From: Streptomyces microflavus
Lineage (GTDB): Bacteria; Actinomycetota; Actinomycetes; Streptomycetales; Streptomycetaceae
NCBI RefSeq assembly: GCF_014650075.1
Contig: NZ_BMUG01000004.1
Location: 496,001 to 560,000, forward strand
Reading direction: 5' to 3'
DNA length: 64,000 bases
The position numbers were made by a program, and so were the translations under genes. The notes below the pieces were generated by a model, which searched no databases, was not told the origin of the DNA, and saw nothing but the letters and a program-made list of their open reading frames with translations. Within the stretch, counting starts at the first letter, position 1, and every line of letters starts with the position of its first letter. Shown here one piece after another: positions 45,273 to 55,045 of the stretch.

Positions 45273-45325
45273 GGGCTTGCGGGGCCGTACCAGGACCGTG
45301 CTGGGCTGCCGCTAGATTGCTGCGT

Positions 45326-46129
45326 ATGCCCATACGTACCGCTGTACCGCCCCGCGTCCTCACCGTCGCCGGATCCGACTCCGGCGGCGGTGCGGGGATC
45401 CAGGCCGACCTGAAGACCATGCTCGCCCACGGTGTGCACGGCATGAGCGTGATCACCGCCGTCACCGCACAGAACTCCCTCGGCGTCCAGGGCGCGTGGG
45501 AGCTTCCGGTGGACGCCGTACGCGCCCAGTACCGCAGTGTCGTGGACGACATCGGCGTCCAGGCGGTGAAGACCGGGATGCTCGCCTCGGCCGCCCTCGT
45601 GGAGGCCGTCGCCGAGCTTCTCGCCGGGACCGACGCCCCCGTCGTCGTGGACCCGGTCGGGGTCTCCAAGCACGGGGACGCGCTGCTCGCCGCCGAGGCG
45701 CTCGATTCCGTACGGACGAAGCTGCTGCCCGTCGCCACCGTGGCCACCCCGAACCTGGACGAGGTGACCCAGCTCACGGGCGTCACGGTCACCGATGAGG
45801 ACGGAATGCGCCGGGCCGCCGAGGAGATCCTCGCGTTCGGACCGCGCTGGGCGCTCATCAAGGGCGGGCACCTCCCCGGCGACGCGGTCGACCTGCTCAC
45901 CGACGGGAGCGCGGAGCACTGGCTGCGCGCCCCCCGCTACGACAACCGGCACACGCACGGCACCGGCTGCACCCTCGCCTCCGCCATCGCCTCCGGGCTC
46001 GCGCTCGGCCAGGACGTGCCCACGGCGGTGGAGAGCGCGAAGGCGTACGTCACCGGCGCGATCCGGGCCGGATTCGCGCTGGGCGGGGGCATCGGCCCGG
46101 TCGACCACGGCTGGCGGCTCAGCGTCTGA
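45326..46129 (+). CDS. thiD: Hydroxymethylpyrimidine/phosphomethylpyrimidine kinase
   Basis: The product has 267 residues of the ribokinase fold: [21 protein letters not shown] (about 11-31), [22 protein letters not shown] and the anion-hole [15 protein letters not shown]. It phosphorylates HMP and HMP-phosphate in thiamine synthesis. ATG 45326 gives the family start; the longer open frame upstream overlaps thiL and is rejected. Confidence 0.95.
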   Translation: MPIRTAVPPRVLTVAGSDSGGGAGIQADLKTMLAHGVHGMSVITAVTAQNSLGVQGAWELPVDAVRAQYRSVVDDIGVQAVKTGMLASAALVEAVAELLAGTDAPVVVDPVGVSKHGDALLAAEALDSVRTKLLPVATVATPNLDEVTQLTGVTVTDEDGMRRAAEEILAFGPRWALIKGGHLPGDAVDLLTDGSAEHWLRAPRYDNRHTHGTGCTLASAIASGLALGQDVPTAVESAKAYVTGAIRAGFALGGGIGPVDHGWRLSV

Positions 46130-46136
46130 GCACAGC

Positions 46137-46170
46137 AAAAAGCCGGTCCACCGAGGTGGACCGGCTTTTT
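46137..46170. terminator. Bidirectional intrinsic terminator between thiD and rpmB
   Basis: 15-bp stem including A5/T5 flanks (46137-46151 with 46156-46170), CGAG loop; T-tracts on both strands suit the convergent genes. Confidence 0.92.
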
Positions 46171-46203
46171 GGGCAACCGGAAGGCTGCGCTACGACGGAG
46201 ACG

Positions 46204-46389
46204 TCAGCGCGCGACCTTGCCGGCCTTGATGCACGAGGTGCAGACGTTGAGCCGCTTCGGCGTCCGACCGACCACGGCACGCACGCGCTGGATGTTGGGG
46301 TTCCAGCGACGGGACGTACGGCGGTGCGAGTGCGAAATGCTGTTGCCGAAGCTCGGCCCCTTGCCGCAAACGTCGCAGTTGGCAGCCAC
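46204..46389 (-). CDS. rpmB: 50S ribosomal protein L28 (zinc-ribbon form)
   Basis: The product has 61 residues ([17 protein letters not shown]...). The zinc-binding pairs Cys5/Cys8 and Cys50/Cys53 are intact, so this is the C+ (zinc-containing) paralogue rather than the cysteine-less Zur-regulated replacement that streptomycetes also carry. Convergent with thiD and divergent from the DAK2-domain gene. Confidence 0.97.
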   Translation of the reverse strand: MAANCDVCGKGPSFGNSISHSHRRTSRRWNPNIQRVRAVVGRTPKRLNVCTSCIKAGKVAR

Positions 46390-46644
46390 GGGTCACTCCA
46401 AAGACTTCAGATGCACTTACAGTGAATTCCGGCGCGCCGGAATCATTGAATGAAGTGGCGGTACCGGAGGAATGGCCCGACTCTCATCGGGCAACCGAAG
46501 CAGCATACAACGCCTGCTTCGGAGATACGAAACTACCACGGGTTGGCCTGCCGCCCTCCCGCCCCCTGTCCCGCCCGGGACCCCGGAAGGGGGGCTAACC
46601 TGCGGTGCAGCCCGTTGCCACGGCCGCTTCAAGGAGGACCATCG

Positions 46645-48348
46645 GTGCCGCAGCTCCCCGACGATCTGGACGCCGTCGCGGTGCGCACCTGGTGCTCACT
46701 GGCCCTGGAGGCCCTGGGCCGGGAGCGCGCGGAGATCGACGCGATCAACGTCTATCCCATCGCCGACGGGGACACCGGCACCAACCTCTATCTGACCGTC
46801 GAGTCCGCCGCCGCGGCCGTCGAGGCGGTCTTCGCCGCCCATGAGACCGGCACCACCGCACCCGCCACCGCCGATGCCGTACGCGCCATGGCGCACGGCG
46901 CCCTGATCGGCGCCCGGGGGAACTCCGGCACGATCCTGGCCCAGTTGCTGCGCGGTATGGCCGGGGTGCTGGCCGACGGCGGTGACGCGGCTCACCTGCG
47001 CCTCGCCCTGACCCGGGCCGCCGCGGCCGCCCGGCAGGCCGTCGCCCACCCGGTGGAGGGCACGGTTCTGACCGTCGCCACGGCGGCCGCCGAAGCCGCG
47101 CAGGGCGACGAGCCGGAACTGCGCGCCGTGGTGCGCGCCGCCTACGAGGGCGCACGCGCCGCCCTGGCGAAGACCCCGGAGCAGCTCGCCGTGCTCGGCC
47201 GGGCCGGGGTCGTGGACGCCGGGGGGCGGGGACTGGTCGCGGTCCTGGGGGCGCTGGTGGAGGCGGTGACCGGTCAGGCGCCGGTACGGGGGCCTCGTAC
47301 CGGGTCCGGGAAGGCGGCGGCTCCTGTGGACGGCGGGTCCGTGGTGGGGCTGCCGGTGGGCGGGGTTCCGGTTCCGGCGGGCGGCGCTCTCGTGGAGGGC
47401 CCGCTCGACTGCCCCGAGGACGTGGATGGCGGGGGACCCGCCTTCGAGGTGATCTACCTCCTGGAGGCCCGCGACGAGCAGGTGGACCGGCTGCGCACCC
47501 GGCTCGACGCGCTCGGCGACTCCCTGGTCGTGGTGGGCGGCGACGGGCTCTGGCACGTCCACGTCCATGTCGACGACGCCGGGGCCGCCGTGGAGGCGGG
47601 CGTCGAGGCCGGGCGGCCGTACCGGATCCGGATCACCCACTTCGCCACCGAGAGCGGCCACGACGTCCGCGTCCAGGCGGAACCCGCCCAGCGCGCCGTC
47701 GTCGTCGTGGTCCCCGGCGACGGCCTTGCCGGGCTCTGCACCGAGGCCGGCGCCACCACCGTGATCGCCCGCCCCGGCGAACCCCCCGCCAGCGGCGAGC
47801 TGGTCGACGCCATCCGCCGCGCGCACGCCCGCGAGGTGGTGCTGCTGCCCAACGACGCGGCCCTGCGCCACACCGCGGCCGCCGCCGCCGAACAGGCCAG
47901 GACCGAGGGGGTCAGGGTCGCCCTCGTCCCCACCCGTGCCGCCGTCCAGGGCATCGCCGCCCTCGCCGTCCACGAGCCGGACCGGGGCTTCGACGAGGAC
48001 GTGGTCGCCATGACCGCCGCCGCCGGCGCCACCCGCTACGCCGAACTGGCCGTCGCCGAGCGCCAGTCGTGGACCATGGCGGGCATCTGCCAGGCCGGGG
48101 ACATCCTCGGCCTGATCGACGGGGACGTGGCCGTGATCGGCGCCGACGTCCCGGCCACCGCCCGCACCGTGCTCGACCGGATGCTGGCGGCCGGCGGCGA
48201 ACTGGTCACCCTGGTCCTCGGCGAGGACGTCCCGGACACGCTCGCCGACGCCCTGGAGGAACATGTACGCGAGGGCTACCTCGCCGTCGACACCGTCGTC
48301 TACCGGGGCGGACACCAGCGCGCACCCCTGCTGATCGGCATCGAGTAA
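46645..48348 (+). CDS. DAK2/YloV (FakA-like) phosphatase-kinase family protein
   Basis: The product has 567 residues. The N-terminal DAK2 kinase domain has the metal/ATP loop INVYPIADGDTGTNL (Asp41, Asp43) and GALIGARGNSGTILAQLLRG. A Gly/Pro/Val-rich linker (about 215-250) and a C-terminal DegV-related domain (FEVIYLLEA onward) follow. In Firmicutes the homologue FakA phosphorylates fatty acids held by FakB/DegV proteins. A role in fatty-acid or lipid phosphorylation is inferred. GTG 46645 follows AAGGAGG. recG follows 50 bases later, an arrangement conserved in actinobacteria and Firmicutes. Confidence 0.9.
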   Translation: MPQLPDDLDAVAVRTWCSLALEALGRERAEIDAINVYPIADGDTGTNLYLTVESAAAAVEAVFAAHETGTTAPATADAVRAMAHGALIGARGNSGTILAQLLRGMAGVLADGGDAAHLRLALTRAAAAARQAVAHPVEGTVLTVATAAAEAAQGDEPELRAVVRAAYEGARAALAKTPEQLAVLGRAGVVDAGGRGLVAVLGALVEAVTGQAPVRGPRTGSGKAAAPVDGGSVVGLPVGGVPVPAGGALVEGPLDCPEDVDGGGPAFEVIYLLEARDEQVDRLRTRLDALGDSLVVVGGDGLWHVHVHVDDAGAAVEAGVEAGRPYRIRITHFATESGHDVRVQAEPAQRAVVVVVPGDGLAGLCTEAGATTVIARPGEPPASGELVDAIRRAHAREVVLLPNDAALRHTAAAAAEQARTEGVRVALVPTRAAVQGIAALAVHEPDRGFDEDVVAMTAAAGATRYAELAVAERQSWTMAGICQAGDILGLIDGDVAVIGADVPATARTVLDRMLAAGGELVTLVLGEDVPDTLADALEEHVREGYLAVDTVVYRGGHQRAPLLIGIE

Positions 48349-48397
48349 CCGCCTCACGGCCGTGCCCGGCGGACACTTGTCAGTGGCGTGGTGTGCA

Positions 48398-50611
48398 ATG
48401 GATCGCGTGTCCTCGTTCGATGAACCTCTCAAGAACCGGCTCGGCGGAGCCACCGCGAAGGTGATGGCCGAGCACCTCGGCCTGCACACGGTCGGTGATC
48501 TGCTGCACCACTACCCGCGGCGGTACGAGGAGCGCGGCAAGCTGACCGCGCTGGCCGACCTCCCGCTGGACGAGCACGTCACGGTCGTCGCCCAGGTCGC
48601 CGACGCCCGCATCCTGATGTTCAACAACGGGCGGGGCAAGCGGCTGGAGGTCACCCTCACCGACGGCAGCGGCCGTCTCCAGCTGGTCTTCTTCGGCCAC
48701 GGCGTCCACAAGCCGCACAAGGAGCTGCTCCCCGGCCGCCAGGCGATGTTCGCGGGCAAGGCCTCCGTCTTCAACCGCAAGATGCAGCTGGCCCACCCCA
48801 CGTACCAACTGCTCGACGCCTCCGACGCCGACGAGGCGACCGAGGCCGTGGACGCCTTCGCCGGACGGCTGCTGCCGATCTACCCCGCCTGCAAGCAGCT
48901 CGACTCCTGGCGGATCGCCAAGGCCGTCGACGCCGTACTGCCCCTCGCGCAGGACGCGGTGGACCCGCTGCCCGCCTCCCTGCGCGCGGGGCGCGGCTTC
49001 ACCCCGCTGCCCGAGGCCCTGCTCAAGGTGCACCGCCCGCAGACGAAGGCGGACGTCGAGGACGCCAGGGCCCGGCTCAAGTGGGACGAGGCGTTCGTCC
49101 TCCAGGTCGCCCTGGCCCGCCGGCGGTACGCCGACACCCAGCTCCCCGCCGCCGCCCGCCGCCCCGTCGCCGACGGCCTGCTGGACGCCTTCGACGCCAA
49201 GCTGCCGTTCACCCTCACCGAGGGCCAGGAGAAGGTCAGCAAGGAGATCTTCGGCGACCTGGCCACCGAGCACCCCATGCACCGCCTCCTCCAGGGAGAG
49301 GTCGGCTCCGGGAAGACGATGGTGGCCCTGCGCGCCATGCTCACCGTGGTCGACGCCGGAGGCCAGGCGGCGATGCTCGCGCCCACCGAAGTCCTGGCCC
49401 AGCAGCACCACCGGTCCATCACCGAGATGATGGGCGAGCTGGCCGAGGGCGGCATGCTCGGCGGCTCGGACCGGGGGACCAAGGTCGTCCTGCTCACCGG
49501 CTCCATGGGGATGGCGGCCCGCCGCCAGGCCCTGCTCGACCTGGTCACCGGCGAGGCCGGAATCGTCATCGGCACCCACGCCCTCATCGAGGACAAGGTC
49601 CAGTTCCACGACCTGGGTCTGGTCGTGGTCGACGAACAGCACCGCTTCGGCGTGGAACAGCGTGACGCCCTGCGCTCCAAGGGGAAGCAGCCGCCCCACC
49701 TCCTCGTCATGACCGCCACCCCCATTCCCCGTACGGTCGCGATGACCGTCTTCGGGGACCTGGAGACCTCCGTCCTGGACCAGCTCCCGGCCGGCCGCTC
49801 CCCGATCGCCAGCCACGTCGTCCCCGCCAAGGACAAGCCGCACTTCCTCGCCCGCGCCTGGGAGCGCGTAGCCGAGGAGGTGGAGAACGGCCACCAGGCG
49901 TACGTGGTCTGCCCCCGCATCGGCGACGACGCGGAGGAGGCCGAGGGGAAAAAGGGCAAGGCGAAGAAGAAGGCCCCCGATGAGGACCCCGAGAAGCGGC
50001 CGCCGCTCGCCGTGCTGGAGATCGCCGACGAGCTGCGCAAGGGCGCGCTGGCCGGGCTGAGCGTCGAGGTGCTGCACGGGAGGATGCACCCCGACGAGAA
50101 GGATGACGTGATGCGCCGGTTCTCCGCCGGGGACGTCGACGTCCTGGTCGCCACCACCGTCATCGAGGTCGGGGTCAACGTCCCCAACGCCACCGCCATG
50201 GTGATCATGGACGCCGACCGGTTCGGCGTCTCCCAGCTCCACCAGCTCCGCGGCCGCGTCGGCCGCGGCTCGGCCCCCGGGCTCTGCCTGCTGGTCAGCG
50301 AGGCCCACGAAGCGAGCCCCGCCCGCGCCCGCCTCTCCGCCGTCGCCGCCACCCTCGACGGCTTCGAGCTCTCCCGTATCGACCTGGAGCAGCGCCGCGA
50401 GGGCGATGTGCTGGGCCAGGCCCAGTCCGGGGTGCGCTCCTCGCTGCGGATGCTCACCGTCATCGACGACGAGGAGGTCATCGCCGCCGCCCGCGAGGAG
50501 GCCGTCGCGATCGTCGCCGCCGACCCGGAGCTGGAGCACCTGCCGGAGCTGCGCACGGTGCTGGCCGCCCTGCTCGACAAGGACCGTGAGGAGTACCTCG
50601 ACAAGGGGTGA
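48398..50611 (+). CDS. recG: ATP-dependent DNA helicase RecG
   Basis: The product has 737 residues. An N-terminal wedge/OB domain (LHTVGDLLHHYPRRYEERG) precedes the SF2 motor with Walker A GEVGSGKTMVALRA, motif II as VDEQHRFG, TATPIPRT, and motif VI QLRGRVGRGSAPG. It remodels stalled forks and Holliday junctions. A Lys-rich insert (EGKKGKAKKKAPDEDPEKR, about 525-545) in the second RecA lobe is typical of streptomycete copies and lineage-specific. ATG 48398 is chosen; GTG 48407 is an alternative. Confidence 0.96.
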   Translation: MDRVSSFDEPLKNRLGGATAKVMAEHLGLHTVGDLLHHYPRRYEERGKLTALADLPLDEHVTVVAQVADARILMFNNGRGKRLEVTLTDGSGRLQLVFFGHGVHKPHKELLPGRQAMFAGKASVFNRKMQLAHPTYQLLDASDADEATEAVDAFAGRLLPIYPACKQLDSWRIAKAVDAVLPLAQDAVDPLPASLRAGRGFTPLPEALLKVHRPQTKADVEDARARLKWDEAFVLQVALARRRYADTQLPAAARRPVADGLLDAFDAKLPFTLTEGQEKVSKEIFGDLATEHPMHRLLQGEVGSGKTMVALRAMLTVVDAGGQAAMLAPTEVLAQQHHRSITEMMGELAEGGMLGGSDRGTKVVLLTGSMGMAARRQALLDLVTGEAGIVIGTHALIEDKVQFHDLGLVVVDEQHRFGVEQRDALRSKGKQPPHLLVMTATPIPRTVAMTVFGDLETSVLDQLPAGRSPIASHVVPAKDKPHFLARAWERVAEEVENGHQAYVVCPRIGDDAEEAEGKKGKAKKKAPDEDPEKRPPLAVLEIADELRKGALAGLSVEVLHGRMHPDEKDDVMRRFSAGDVDVLVATTVIEVGVNVPNATAMVIMDADRFGVSQLHQLRGRVGRGSAPGLCLLVSEAHEASPARARLSAVAATLDGFELSRIDLEQRREGDVLGQAQSGVRSSLRMLTVIDDEEVIAAAREEAVAIVAADPELEHLPELRTVLAALLDKDREEYLDKG

Positions 50612-50717
50612 GCCCGGGGCCGCCCTGCTGGTGCGGGCCGCACGCCATATCGTGGACGCACAGCCCGCGCCCCTCTGCGTGCGCCCGGACCCCCACGACC
50701 CCGAGGACCAGACACCC

Positions 50718-51302
50718 ATGACCCGCGTGATCGCCGGATCGGCCGGCGGACGCCGCCTGGCCGTACCGCCCGGCACCGGCACCCGCCCCACCTCCGACCG
50801 TGCGCGGGAGGGCCTCTTCTCCACCTGGGAGGCGCTGCTCGGCACCCTCGAAGGCGTCCGCGTCGCCGATCTGTACGCCGGGTCCGGCGCCGTCGGCCTC
50901 GAAGCGCTCTCCCGTGGCGCGGTCCACGCCCTGCTCGTGGAGGCGGACCAGAAGGCGGTGCGCACCGTCCGGGACAACGTCCGCACGCTCGGGCTGCCCG
51001 GCGCCGAGGTGCGGACCGGCAAAGCCGAGCAGATCGTGACAGGTCCGGCGCCCTCGGACCCGTACGACATCGTCTTCCTGGACCCGCCGTACGCCGTCAC
51101 GGACGACGATCTTCGCGAGATCCTGCTCACACTCCGTGCTCAGGGGTGGCTCACAGCCGATGCGCTCGTCACGGTGGAACGCAGCACCCGGGGCGGAGAA
51201 TTCGGCTGGCCCGCCGGATTCGAGCCACTGCGGGCCCGTCGCTACGGCGAGGGAACGCTTTGGTACGGTCGCGCCGCCGCTACGTGCGAAGACGCACGAT
51301 GA
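50718..51302 (+). CDS. rsmD: 16S rRNA (guanine966-N2)-methyltransferase
   Basis: The product has 194 residues. [17 protein letters not shown]...[17 protein letters not shown] site [20 protein letters not shown] and catalytic [10 protein letters not shown] are diagnostic of RsmD. It methylates G966 of 16S rRNA. It precedes coaD as in many bacteria, with its stop overlapping a possible ATG of coaD. Confidence 0.94.
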   Translation: MTRVIAGSAGGRRLAVPPGTGTRPTSDRAREGLFSTWEALLGTLEGVRVADLYAGSGAVGLEALSRGAVHALLVEADQKAVRTVRDNVRTLGLPGAEVRTGKAEQIVTGPAPSDPYDIVFLDPPYAVTDDDLREILLTLRAQGWLTADALVTVERSTRGGEFGWPAGFEPLRARRYGEGTLWYGRAAATCEDAR

Positions 51303-51328
51303 CCGGACCGGAGAGCGAGGGAATCACA

Positions 51329-51808
51329 GTGCGCCGCGCCGTCTGTCCGGGGTCTTTCGACCCCATCACCAACGGACATCTCGACATCATCGGACGAGCC
51401 TCGAAGCTGTACGACGTGGTGCACGTGGCGGTGATGATCAACCAGTCCAAGCAGGGACTGTTCACCGTGGACGAGCGGATCGAGCTGATCCGCGAGGTCA
51501 CCGCCGGCTTCGGCAACGTGGAGGTGGAGTCCTTCCACGGCCTCCTGGTCGACTTCTGCAAGCAGCGGGAGATCCCGGCCATCGTGAAGGGCCTGCGGGC
51601 CGTGAGCGACTTCGACTACGAGCTCCAGATGGCCCAGATGAACAACGGCCTCTCGGGCGTCGAGACGCTCTTCGTGCCGACCAACCCGACGTACAGCTTC
51701 CTGTCGTCCTCGCTGGTCAAGGAGGTCGCCACCTGGGGCGGCGATGTCTCCCACCTGCTGCCGCCGGCGGTCCACGAGGCCCTCATAGGGCGCCTGGGCA
51801 AGCGATGA
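51329..51808 (+). CDS. coaD: Phosphopantetheine adenylyltransferase
   Basis: The product has 159 residues, a nucleotidyltransferase with [15 protein letters not shown] (T/HxGH motif), [34 protein letters not shown] and [14 protein letters not shown]. Fourth step of coenzyme A synthesis. GTG 51329 with GAGGGAA upstream gives the standard family length. An ATG at 51299, overlapping the rsmD stop as ATGA, would add ten residues and cannot be excluded. Confidence 0.95.
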   Translation: MRRAVCPGSFDPITNGHLDIIGRASKLYDVVHVAVMINQSKQGLFTVDERIELIREVTAGFGNVEVESFHGLLVDFCKQREIPAIVKGLRAVSDFDYELQMAQMNNGLSGVETLFVPTNPTYSFLSSSLVKEVATWGGDVSHLLPPAVHEALIGRLGKR

Positions 51809-51907
51809 GTGACTGACGGTCCGTCACCAGGTGTCGGGCGGCCGCCGACTGGCCTTACAGTCGTCCCGTCCGTCTCCAACAGAGCAGCAGAGAGTGGCGA
51901 GCACACG

Positions 51908-53050
51908 GTGGACGTGCAGAAGAAGCTCGACGAGATCGTCGAAGCGGTCGGGAACGCCCGCGCCATGCCCATGTCGGCCTCGTGCGTGGTCAACCGCGCC
52001 GAGCTGCTCGCCATGCTCGAAGAGGTGCGCGAGGCCCTGCCCGGCTCGCTCGCCCACGCCCAGCAGCTGATCGGCGGCCAGGAGCAGTTCGCCGAGCAGG
52101 CCCGGCAGGAGGCCGAGCGGATCATCCAGTCCGCCCACGCCCAGCGCTCCTCCCTGATCGCCGAGACCGAGATCGCCCGCCAGTCGCAGAGCGAGGCCGA
52201 CCGGATCCTCTCCGAGGCCCGCCGCGAGGCCGAGGAGGTCCGGGCCGAGGCCGACGACTACGTCGACAGCAAGCTCGCCAACTTCGAGGTCGTCCTCACC
52301 AAGACCATCGGCTCCGTGGACCGGGGCCGCGAGAAGCTCCTCGGCCGGAGCCAGGGCCTGGACGAGCAGGGCTACCAGGACCCCGACTTCGCCGAGGCGC
52401 CCGAGCGCAGCGCCGACCCGGAGACGCTGCGGCAGCGGGCCGACGCGTACGTCGACGCCAAGTTCGGCGCCTTCGAGGCCGTCCTCGCCAAGACCCTGGA
52501 GGCGGTCGGCCGCGGCCGGCAGAAGCTGCTCGGCCGGGTCGCCTCCGACGACCTCGGGGCCCACATGGCCGCCCAGGACGCGGCGGGCGCCCAGGGGCAC
52601 ACCAGTGACGCCGACTACCTGGCCGGGCTCGCCGAGCTGGCCACCCCGGAGCCGCGCCAGGCACCCCAGCAGCCCCTCTACCAGGAGCCGCAGCAGCCGC
52701 AGGCCGAGGCGGGCTACGCGCCGACGGAGTACGCGCCGACGGAGTACGGGCAGCCGGAGTACGCGCAGGCGGCGTACGGCTACCAGGAGCAGCCGCACCA
52801 GCAGGGCGCCCAGGGTGTGCAGGACCCGTACGGCTACCAGCAGGTGCCGGACCCGTACGCGGCCTACCAGCAGCCCGCCTACGACCCGAACCAGTACCCG
52901 CCCCAGCCGCAGGGCCGGCCGGACTACGGCTGGCAGCAGCAGCCGCAGGTGCCCGCCCAGCAGAACCAGGGCGCCCTGGACGAGACCAGCCTCTTCGACA
53001 CCAGCATGATCGACCTGGAGCAGCTGCGCCGCTACGAAGAGGGCCGCTGA
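51908..53050 (+). CDS. DivIVA-like coiled-coil cell-division-type protein
   Basis: The product has 380 residues. Residues 1-210 are almost continuous coiled coil rich in Glu, Ala and Gln. An internal duplication is clear: ADDYVDSKLANFEVVLTKT with REKLLGR, and ADAYVDAKFGAFEAVLAKT with RQKLLGR. The last 130 residues are Gln/Tyr/Pro-rich and disordered, ending in LFDTSMIDLEQLRRYEEGR. Streptomyces annotate such proteins as cell-division initiation proteins related to DivIVA/Scy/FilP filaments; the exact role is unproven. GTG 51908 is the most likely start. Confidence 0.85.
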   Translation: MDVQKKLDEIVEAVGNARAMPMSASCVVNRAELLAMLEEVREALPGSLAHAQQLIGGQEQFAEQARQEAERIIQSAHAQRSSLIAETEIARQSQSEADRILSEARREAEEVRAEADDYVDSKLANFEVVLTKTIGSVDRGREKLLGRSQGLDEQGYQDPDFAEAPERSADPETLRQRADAYVDAKFGAFEAVLAKTLEAVGRGRQKLLGRVASDDLGAHMAAQDAAGAQGHTSDADYLAGLAELATPEPRQAPQQPLYQEPQQPQAEAGYAPTEYAPTEYGQPEYAQAAYGYQEQPHQQGAQGVQDPYGYQQVPDPYAAYQQPAYDPNQYPPQPQGRPDYGWQQQPQVPAQQNQGALDETSLFDTSMIDLEQLRRYEEGR

Positions 53051-53268
53051 CCCCGGCCGGGGGGCCGTGAGGCGCTCCGGGCGCCGGGGCCCTGAGCCGA
53101 TTGGGTGCTGAGCGGTCCGTCCAGTATCCTGAATCCTCGGTCGCACATAGGTCCGCGATCCCGGCTGCCCGTTTCGTCTGCGAATCGGGACGGTGTGATT
53201 CCGGACCGGAGACGGCCCCTCCCCTGAGCAACAAGCACGACTCCCATGATTCGAAAGCAGGAAACGCC

Positions 53269-53916
53269 CTGAACGGCCACCTCGACCACCGCAACCCTCT
53301 CGTGTTCGATACGCGCGAGCTGGGTCGGCGTCCAGGTGCCCTGAAGCGGCTGTCCCGCTCGGTGGACGCACCCGGTTCACCGGTTCTCGGTATCGACGGC
53401 GTCATCGGTGTGCCGGAAGGCGCACCCCTGGAGCTGGACCTCCGACTCGAATCGGTCATGGAAGGGGTGCTTGTCACAGGTACCGCCCGTGCGAGCGCCG
53501 AGGGGGAGTGCGTAAGGTGTCTGGAGCCGCTGACCGTAGAGGTCGACGCGGATTTCCAGGAGATGTTCTCGTACCCTGACGCCGACGACCGGGGCCGCAG
53601 CAGTGCGGCGGACCCGGCCGACGACGCCGAGGACGACGAGGACAGGTTCTTCCTCGAGGACGGCTTGTTCGACCTCGAGTCAGTGCTGCGTGACGCGGTA
53701 GTGCTCGCACTGCCCATGCAGCCGGTGTGCAAGGAGACCTGCGCCGGTCTGTGTTCCGAATGCGGAATCAGGCTGGACGAGAACCCGGGCCACCACCACG
53801 ACGCCGTCGACATCCGTTGGGCGGCACTGCAAGGACTCGCCGACACCGTTCAGGACGGCGAGAAGGACAACATGGGCGGCGCCGAACCGGGCGTCGACGA
53901 GAAGCAGGAGAAGTAG
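53269..53916 (+). CDS. DUF177 (YceD) protein, rRNA-processing/L32-linked
   Basis: The product has about 215 residues: [26 protein letters not shown] at the N-terminus and a Cys-rich core with [20 protein letters not shown] and NPGHHHD. YceD/DUF177 proteins act in 23S rRNA processing and are almost always upstream of rpmF, as here (two-base gap). No ATG is available in frame. CTG 53269 has AGGAAA seven bases upstream and keeps the conserved [17 protein letters not shown] 53302 would cut it, and TTG 53101 would add unrelated residues. The gene is certain, the start uncertain. Confidence 0.8.
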   Translation: MNGHLDHRNPLVFDTRELGRRPGALKRLSRSVDAPGSPVLGIDGVIGVPEGAPLELDLRLESVMEGVLVTGTARASAEGECVRCLEPLTVEVDADFQEMFSYPDADDRGRSSAADPADDAEDDEDRFFLEDGLFDLESVLRDAVVLALPMQPVCKETCAGLCSECGIRLDENPGHHHDAVDIRWAALQGLADTVQDGEKDNMGGAEPGVDEKQEK

Positions 53917-53918
53917 CC

Positions 53919-54092
53919 GTGGCTGTTCCGAAGCGGAAGATGTCGCGCAGCAACACGCGCCACCGCCGGTCGCAGTGGAAGGCTGCGGTCCCCACCCTGG
54001 TTTCGTGCGAGCGTTGCCAGGAGCCGAAGCTCCAGCACATTGCGTGCCCGAGCTGCGGCACCTATAACAAGCGCCAGGTCCTCGAGGTCTGA
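53919..54092 (+). CDS. rpmF: 50S ribosomal protein L32
   Basis: The product has 57 residues ([20 protein letters not shown]...). The zinc ribbon CERCQ...CPSCG is intact, so it is the zinc-binding form. GTG start two bases after the DUF177 stop, with GAAGCAGGAG upstream. First two genes of a DUF177-rpmF-rnc operon. Confidence 0.97.
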   Translation: MAVPKRKMSRSNTRHRRSQWKAAVPTLVSCERCQEPKLQHIACPSCGTYNKRQVLEV

Positions 54093-54111
54093 GCGGCTGG
54101 TGAGAGGCCCG

Positions 54112-54936
54112 ATGTCTGAGTTGTCCAGCGCCAAGAAGCAGGCAGACAACATCAACACAGCCTCGTCCCACACGCTTCTGGAAGGGCGGCTCGGGTATCA
54201 CCTCGAGTCCGCCCTTCTGGTACGTGCGCTGACCCATCGTTCGTACGCATACGAGAACGGCGGTCTGCCCACCAACGAACGGCTCGAATTCCTCGGGGAT
54301 TCGGTGCTCGGCCTGGTGGTCACGGACACGCTGTACCGCACCCACCCCGACCTGCCCGAAGGCCAGCTGGCCAAGTTGCGGGCCGCGGTGGTCAACTCGC
54401 GTGCACTTGCGGAAGTGGGCCGCGGCCTCGAACTCGGCTCCTTCATCCGGCTCGGCCGCGGTGAAGAGGGCACGGGTGGCCGGGACAAGGCTTCCATCCT
54501 CGCCGACACACTGGAAGCAGTGATCGGCGCGGTCTACCTCGACCAGGGCCTCAGCGCGGCCTCGGAGCTGGTCCACCGGCTCTTCGACCCGCTGATCGAC
54601 AGGTCCTCGAACCTCGGCGCCGGCCTGGACTGGAAGACCAGTCTCCAGGAGCTCACCGCGAGCGAGAGCCTCGGAGTCCCCGAGTACCTCGTCACGGAGA
54701 CCGGCCCGGACCACGAGAAGACCTTCACTGCTGCTGCTCGCGTCGGTGGTGTCTCGTACGGCACCGGCACCGGCCGTAGCAAGAAGGAAGCGGAGCAGCA
54801 GGCGGCGGAATCCGCCTGGCGCGAGATCAGCGCCGCCGCAGAGGCACGGCAGGCCGCGGAGAAGTCCGCAGCCGACGGAGGGGCCGCCGACACCCCTGCC
54901 GACCCGTCGCCCGACACGGACGCCGCTCCGGCCTGA
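54112..54936 (+). CDS. rnc: Ribonuclease III
   Basis: The product has 274 residues. The catalytic domain signature [16 protein letters not shown] and [15 protein letters not shown] carry the metal-binding acids. A double-stranded RNA-binding domain ([21 protein letters not shown]...[15 protein letters not shown]) and an acidic Ala-rich tail of about 35 residues follow. In S. coelicolor this gene (absB) also controls antibiotic production. ATG 54112 lies 20 bases after rpmF. Confidence 0.96.
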   Translation: MSELSSAKKQADNINTASSHTLLEGRLGYHLESALLVRALTHRSYAYENGGLPTNERLEFLGDSVLGLVVTDTLYRTHPDLPEGQLAKLRAAVVNSRALAEVGRGLELGSFIRLGRGEEGTGGRDKASILADTLEAVIGAVYLDQGLSAASELVHRLFDPLIDRSSNLGAGLDWKTSLQELTASESLGVPEYLVTETGPDHEKTFTAAARVGGVSYGTGTGRSKKEAEQQAAESAWREISAAAEARQAAEKSAADGGAADTPADPSPDTDAAPA

Positions 54937-54947
54937 AGCAGCACCCC

Positions 54948-54980
54948 GAACCCCTCGGTGCCCTGTGCACCGGGGGGTTC
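54948..54980 (+). terminator. Terminator after rnc
   Basis: 14-bp stem with one G-T pair (54948-54961 with 54967-54980), 11 bases after the rnc stop and upstream of mutM. Confidence 0.75.
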
Positions 54981-55045
54981 TCCCTGTCCCGGGGAGCCGG
55001 TCCCGCGCCCCCGTACTGCCGTCGTCGTGTCTGGAGTGGTCCACC

